Shown: positions 13,479 through 15,455 of the stretch, one piece after another | Layout of the letters: each line of letters begins with the position of its first letter | How positions within the stretch are numbered: position 1 is the stretch's first letter | Source: Candidatus Sulfopaludibacter sp. SbA3 | Lineage (GTDB): Bacteria; Acidobacteriota; Terriglobia; 2-12-FULL-54-10 | DNA: 15,455 nucleotides | Direction: 5' to 3' | Assembly: GCA_945865705.1 (NCBI GenBank) | Contig: CAMBEY010000036.1 | Location: 1 to 15,455, forward strand | Translations under genes and position numbers: made by a program | Notes under the pieces: generated by a model | Told to the model about the DNA's origin: nothing | Seen by the model: only the letters and a program-made list of their open reading frames with translations | Database searches by the model: none

Positions 13479-15455
13479 ATGATGGCCTCCAACAGACCGG
13501 AAGGAATATCACGAGCGACTCCCTCGCTGCTCGCCGCCGGTGGGCAGCGCAACTCTCCGCGCAATTCCCGCTTGCTGATTCAACCTCTGCGCTGGGTTCT
13601 CCTCATCCTGTGTTTTGGGCTGTGTTTTGGGCTGTGTTTCGGCGTGACCGTTGTTTCGCCGCTCCATGCTCAACTTTCCAGCAGTAGCTGGTCCAGCATC
13701 GGCGGCGCCGTTGTTCCTTCCCGCGTTACTGCCATCGACGCGGACCCGCGCTCCAGTTCCACGGTGGTAATTGCCACGCCCGCCGGCGGAATTTGGAAGA
13801 CGGAAGACGAAGGAATCAATTGGACTGCACTCACTGAAACGACTGCCACGTTGCGATTCTGCTCGCTGGCTCGCGATCCCTCCAATCCGGATTTCCTCTA
13901 CGCGGGAACCGGCGATGATCAGGAACCGCTTCCTAATCAGGGCGTGCTGCGCAGCTCCAACGGCGGCTTCACCTGGACATCCAGCCTGCCTTTCAGCACT
14001 CGCCCCGTCTGCGCGCTGGCCATCGACCCCACCGACGGTCGCCGCATCGCCGCCGGCTCGGAAGATGGGTTGTACATCTCGGCGGACTCAGGAACAAACT
14101 GGAAGCGAGTGCGCAGCACCGCGACAACTGCAGTCGCCTTCGACGCGCAGGGCCGTATCTTTGCCGGCCTGCCTGTCGCAACTTCGCGCACCGGAATACT
14201 CGCCGTATCGAACAATGGCGGAGATACGTTTACAAATATTGCCCTTCCCACTGTTGCCAGCGCGACCACTTCTCGCACCACTTTTGTCAGTGTGCTGGTG
14301 CGCGGTTCGGCTGTGTATATGGCGGTGGCTTATGTGCCCTTCGACGGCAGCGGCCCCACGATCGATGTCTATCGTTCCGCTGACGGAGGAACGACGTGGA
14401 ATGTGACCGTCGGCATTGCAGTGGCATCTCCGCCGATACAATTGCTATCGGACGCCGCGGGAACTCGGTTGTACCTGACGGGCAGCGCCAGACTAATGGT
14501 CTCGGCGAATCGCGGAGAAACATGGAGCACGTTAAGCTCCATCAAGCAGCGCATCCATGCCGCCACATTCGCTGCGAACACCTTGTGGCTGGCCGGCGAC
14601 TTCGGACTCGAAAGATTCACGGCGCAACCGGGTGGAGCTTCGCTGGCCAACCTCAGCCCACCCATCGCGCAGTTCGCGGACCTGACCGCGACATCCATCA
14701 ACGATGTTTTCGCCGCCGGCCCTACTGGCTTGTTCGCCTATGACGGAACGAATTCGTTATGGAACACTCTGAGTTCAACGGATGCATTCAGCGGCGTCGC
14801 GGCGGGAAACGTATCAGCCATAGGGCAACGAACGATCCTGGCCAATGGGCTTTCGGCATTTCTCCGCTCCACCGACGGAGGCGCCGCCTTTTCCTCCACC
14901 ACGGCCATTCCCGCTGCGGAACCTCGCGCGCCCCATCCACCGCTGCTGGCTGATCCCGGTAGCCTTGCCAATGTTTATGTCGCCGGACAACTGCTCTATC
15001 GCTCGACCGATCAAGGCGCAACGTTTTCGGCATTTGGGACAATTGATCCGGACCGCACCCGCGTAGTAACGGCGCTGGCCGCGGCTCCCTTGGCGCGTCG
15101 CTTCATGTACGCGGCCACCTCCTGCATCCCGCAATTGGCCGGTGCGGGCGGTTGTCCGGCGATCTCTTATATCTGGCGCTCCACCAATTCCGGCCTAACC
15201 TGGACGCAAGGCGCGCCGGTTTCGGGATGGGTGCATCAACTTGCCGTTGATCCGCGACAAACCGCCACGGTATACGCCACGATTGGAGACCCGCCCTTTT
15301 CCGCCGCCGGTTCTCGTGGGGAGTCTGGTGATGTGCTGCGCTCAACGGACAACGGGTTATCATGGCTCTCACTGCGTTCGAATCTTCCACGCGCCACGCT
15401 GCGCAGCATCGCGATTGACGCACTTTCCCTACCCGCCGGTAACCTGCCCGCTCAG
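13479..15455 (+). CDS. Secreted Asp-box (BNR) repeat propeller protein, 3' end missing
   Basis: The frame is open from the ATG pair at 13479/13482 to the right edge, 659 residues with no stop. A long N-region leads into a hydrophobic core made of three LCFG repeats, with a likely cleavage site LHA|QLS near residue 64. The exported part carries about ten Asp-box motifs (SxDxGxxW/F), for example TEDEGINW (about 109), SADSGTNW (201), SADGGTTW (300), STDQGATF (509), STNSGLTW (568) and STDNGLSW (622). Such repeats form beta-propellers in sialidases, sortilin-like and Ycf48-like proteins. No sialidase catalytic signature was recognised, so a structural or binding role is likelier. It begins 50 bases after the preceding secreted propeller gene and is probably co-transcribed; no ribosome site is clear. 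Acidobacterial relatives often end in a TIGR03437 domain, but the C-terminus lies outside the window. Confidence 0.86.
   Translation, partial: MMASNRPEGISRATPSLLAAGGQRNSPRNSRLLIQPLRWVLLILCFGLCFGLCFGVTVVSPLHAQLSSSSWSSIGGAVVPSRVTAIDADPRSSSTVVIATPAGGIWKTEDEGINWTALTETTATLRFCSLARDPSNPDFLYAGTGDDQEPLPNQGVLRSSNGGFTWTSSLPFSTRPVCALAIDPTDGRRIAAGSEDGLYISADSGTNWKRVRSTATTAVAFDAQGRIFAGLPVATSRTGILAVSNNGGDTFTNIALPTVASATTSRTTFVSVLVRGSAVYMAVAYVPFDGSGPTIDVYRSADGGTTWNVTVGIAVASPPIQLLSDAAGTRLYLTGSARLMVSANRGETWSTLSSIKQRIHAATFAANTLWLAGDFGLERFTAQPGGASLANLSPPIAQFADLTATSINDVFAAGPTGLFAYDGTNSLWNTLSSTDAFSGVAAGNVSAIGQRTILANGLSAFLRSTDGGAAFSSTTAIPAAEPRAPHPPLLADPGSLANVYVAGQLLYRSTDQGATFSAFGTIDPDRTRVVTALAAAPLARRFMYAATSCIPQLAGAGGCPAISYIWRSTNSGLTWTQGAPVSGWVHQLAVDPRQTATVYATIGDPPFSAAGSRGESGDVLRSTDNGLSWLSLRSNLPRATLRSIAIDALSLPAGNLPAQ
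13608..13643 (+). repeat. 12-bp x3 in-frame tandem repeat in the signal peptide
   Basis: CTGTGTTTTGGG occurs twice exactly (13608-13619, 13620-13631), then as CTGTGTTTCGGC (13632-13643). The units encode LCFG three times and make up most of the hydrophobic core of the signal peptide. Confidence 0.9.

Noticed and set aside
13479..15455. Asp-box protein as a sialidase
   Set aside because: Asp-box motifs alone are structural. No catalytic Arg triad or FRIP-type motif was recognised in the visible part.

Overview
The window most likely comes from an Acidobacteriota genome (Solibacter/Bryobacter-like), GC-rich. The main clue is the C-terminal third of the large plus-strand protein, which resembles the TIGR03437 domain typical of that phylum. 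This assignment is an inference from protein family resemblance; there is no rRNA in the window.

Positions 1 to about 9,800 are one minus-strand block, a Tad/Flp (type IVb) pilus locus. Read in the direction of transcription it runs: DUF192 protein, TPR lipoprotein (TadD-like), Flp pilin (56 aa), a 517-aa multipass membrane protein with GT-C-like features, prepilin peptidase CpaA/TadV, CpaB/RcpC, secretin CpaC/RcpA, TadG-like protein, two TadE-like pseudopilins, and CpaE/TadZ, which runs off the left edge. Genes are tightly packed: 4-bp overlaps at membrane protein/CpaA and CpaC/TadG, an 8-bp overlap between the TadE genes, and 1-bp spacing between CpaB and CpaC. Together they supply the pilin, its processing peptidase, the outer-membrane pore with its periplasmic partner, pseudopilins, and a polar-localisation ATPase. 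The motor ATPase (CpaF/TadA) and TadB/TadC platform proteins are not in the window and may lie beyond the left edge. No cpaD/rcpB gene is seen.

Positions 9,776 to 10,176 form a divergent intergenic region. It holds a reasonable sigma70-type promoter for the minus-strand block, a weaker candidate for the plus strand, a short inverted repeat and a tandem repeat. A second regulatory-looking stretch (9,271-9,412) precedes the TPR gene and contains a 12-bp perfect inverted repeat and a 13-bp palindrome.

Positions 10,177 to the right edge carry two plus-strand genes for large secreted proteins. The first is a double beta-propeller protein with an Ig/BACON-like insert and a TIGR03437-like C-terminus. 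The second is an Asp-box (BNR) repeat propeller cut by the right edge. Both have signal peptides built over in-frame tandem micro-repeats (18 bp x3 and 12 bp x3). Short tandem duplications recur elsewhere in the window, including the TPR lipoprotein signal peptide and the end of the pilin gene.

The most interesting points are the GT-C-like enzyme embedded between the pilin and its peptidase, the inverted repeat in the TPR/pilin leader, and the cluster of micro-duplications, several in signal peptides.
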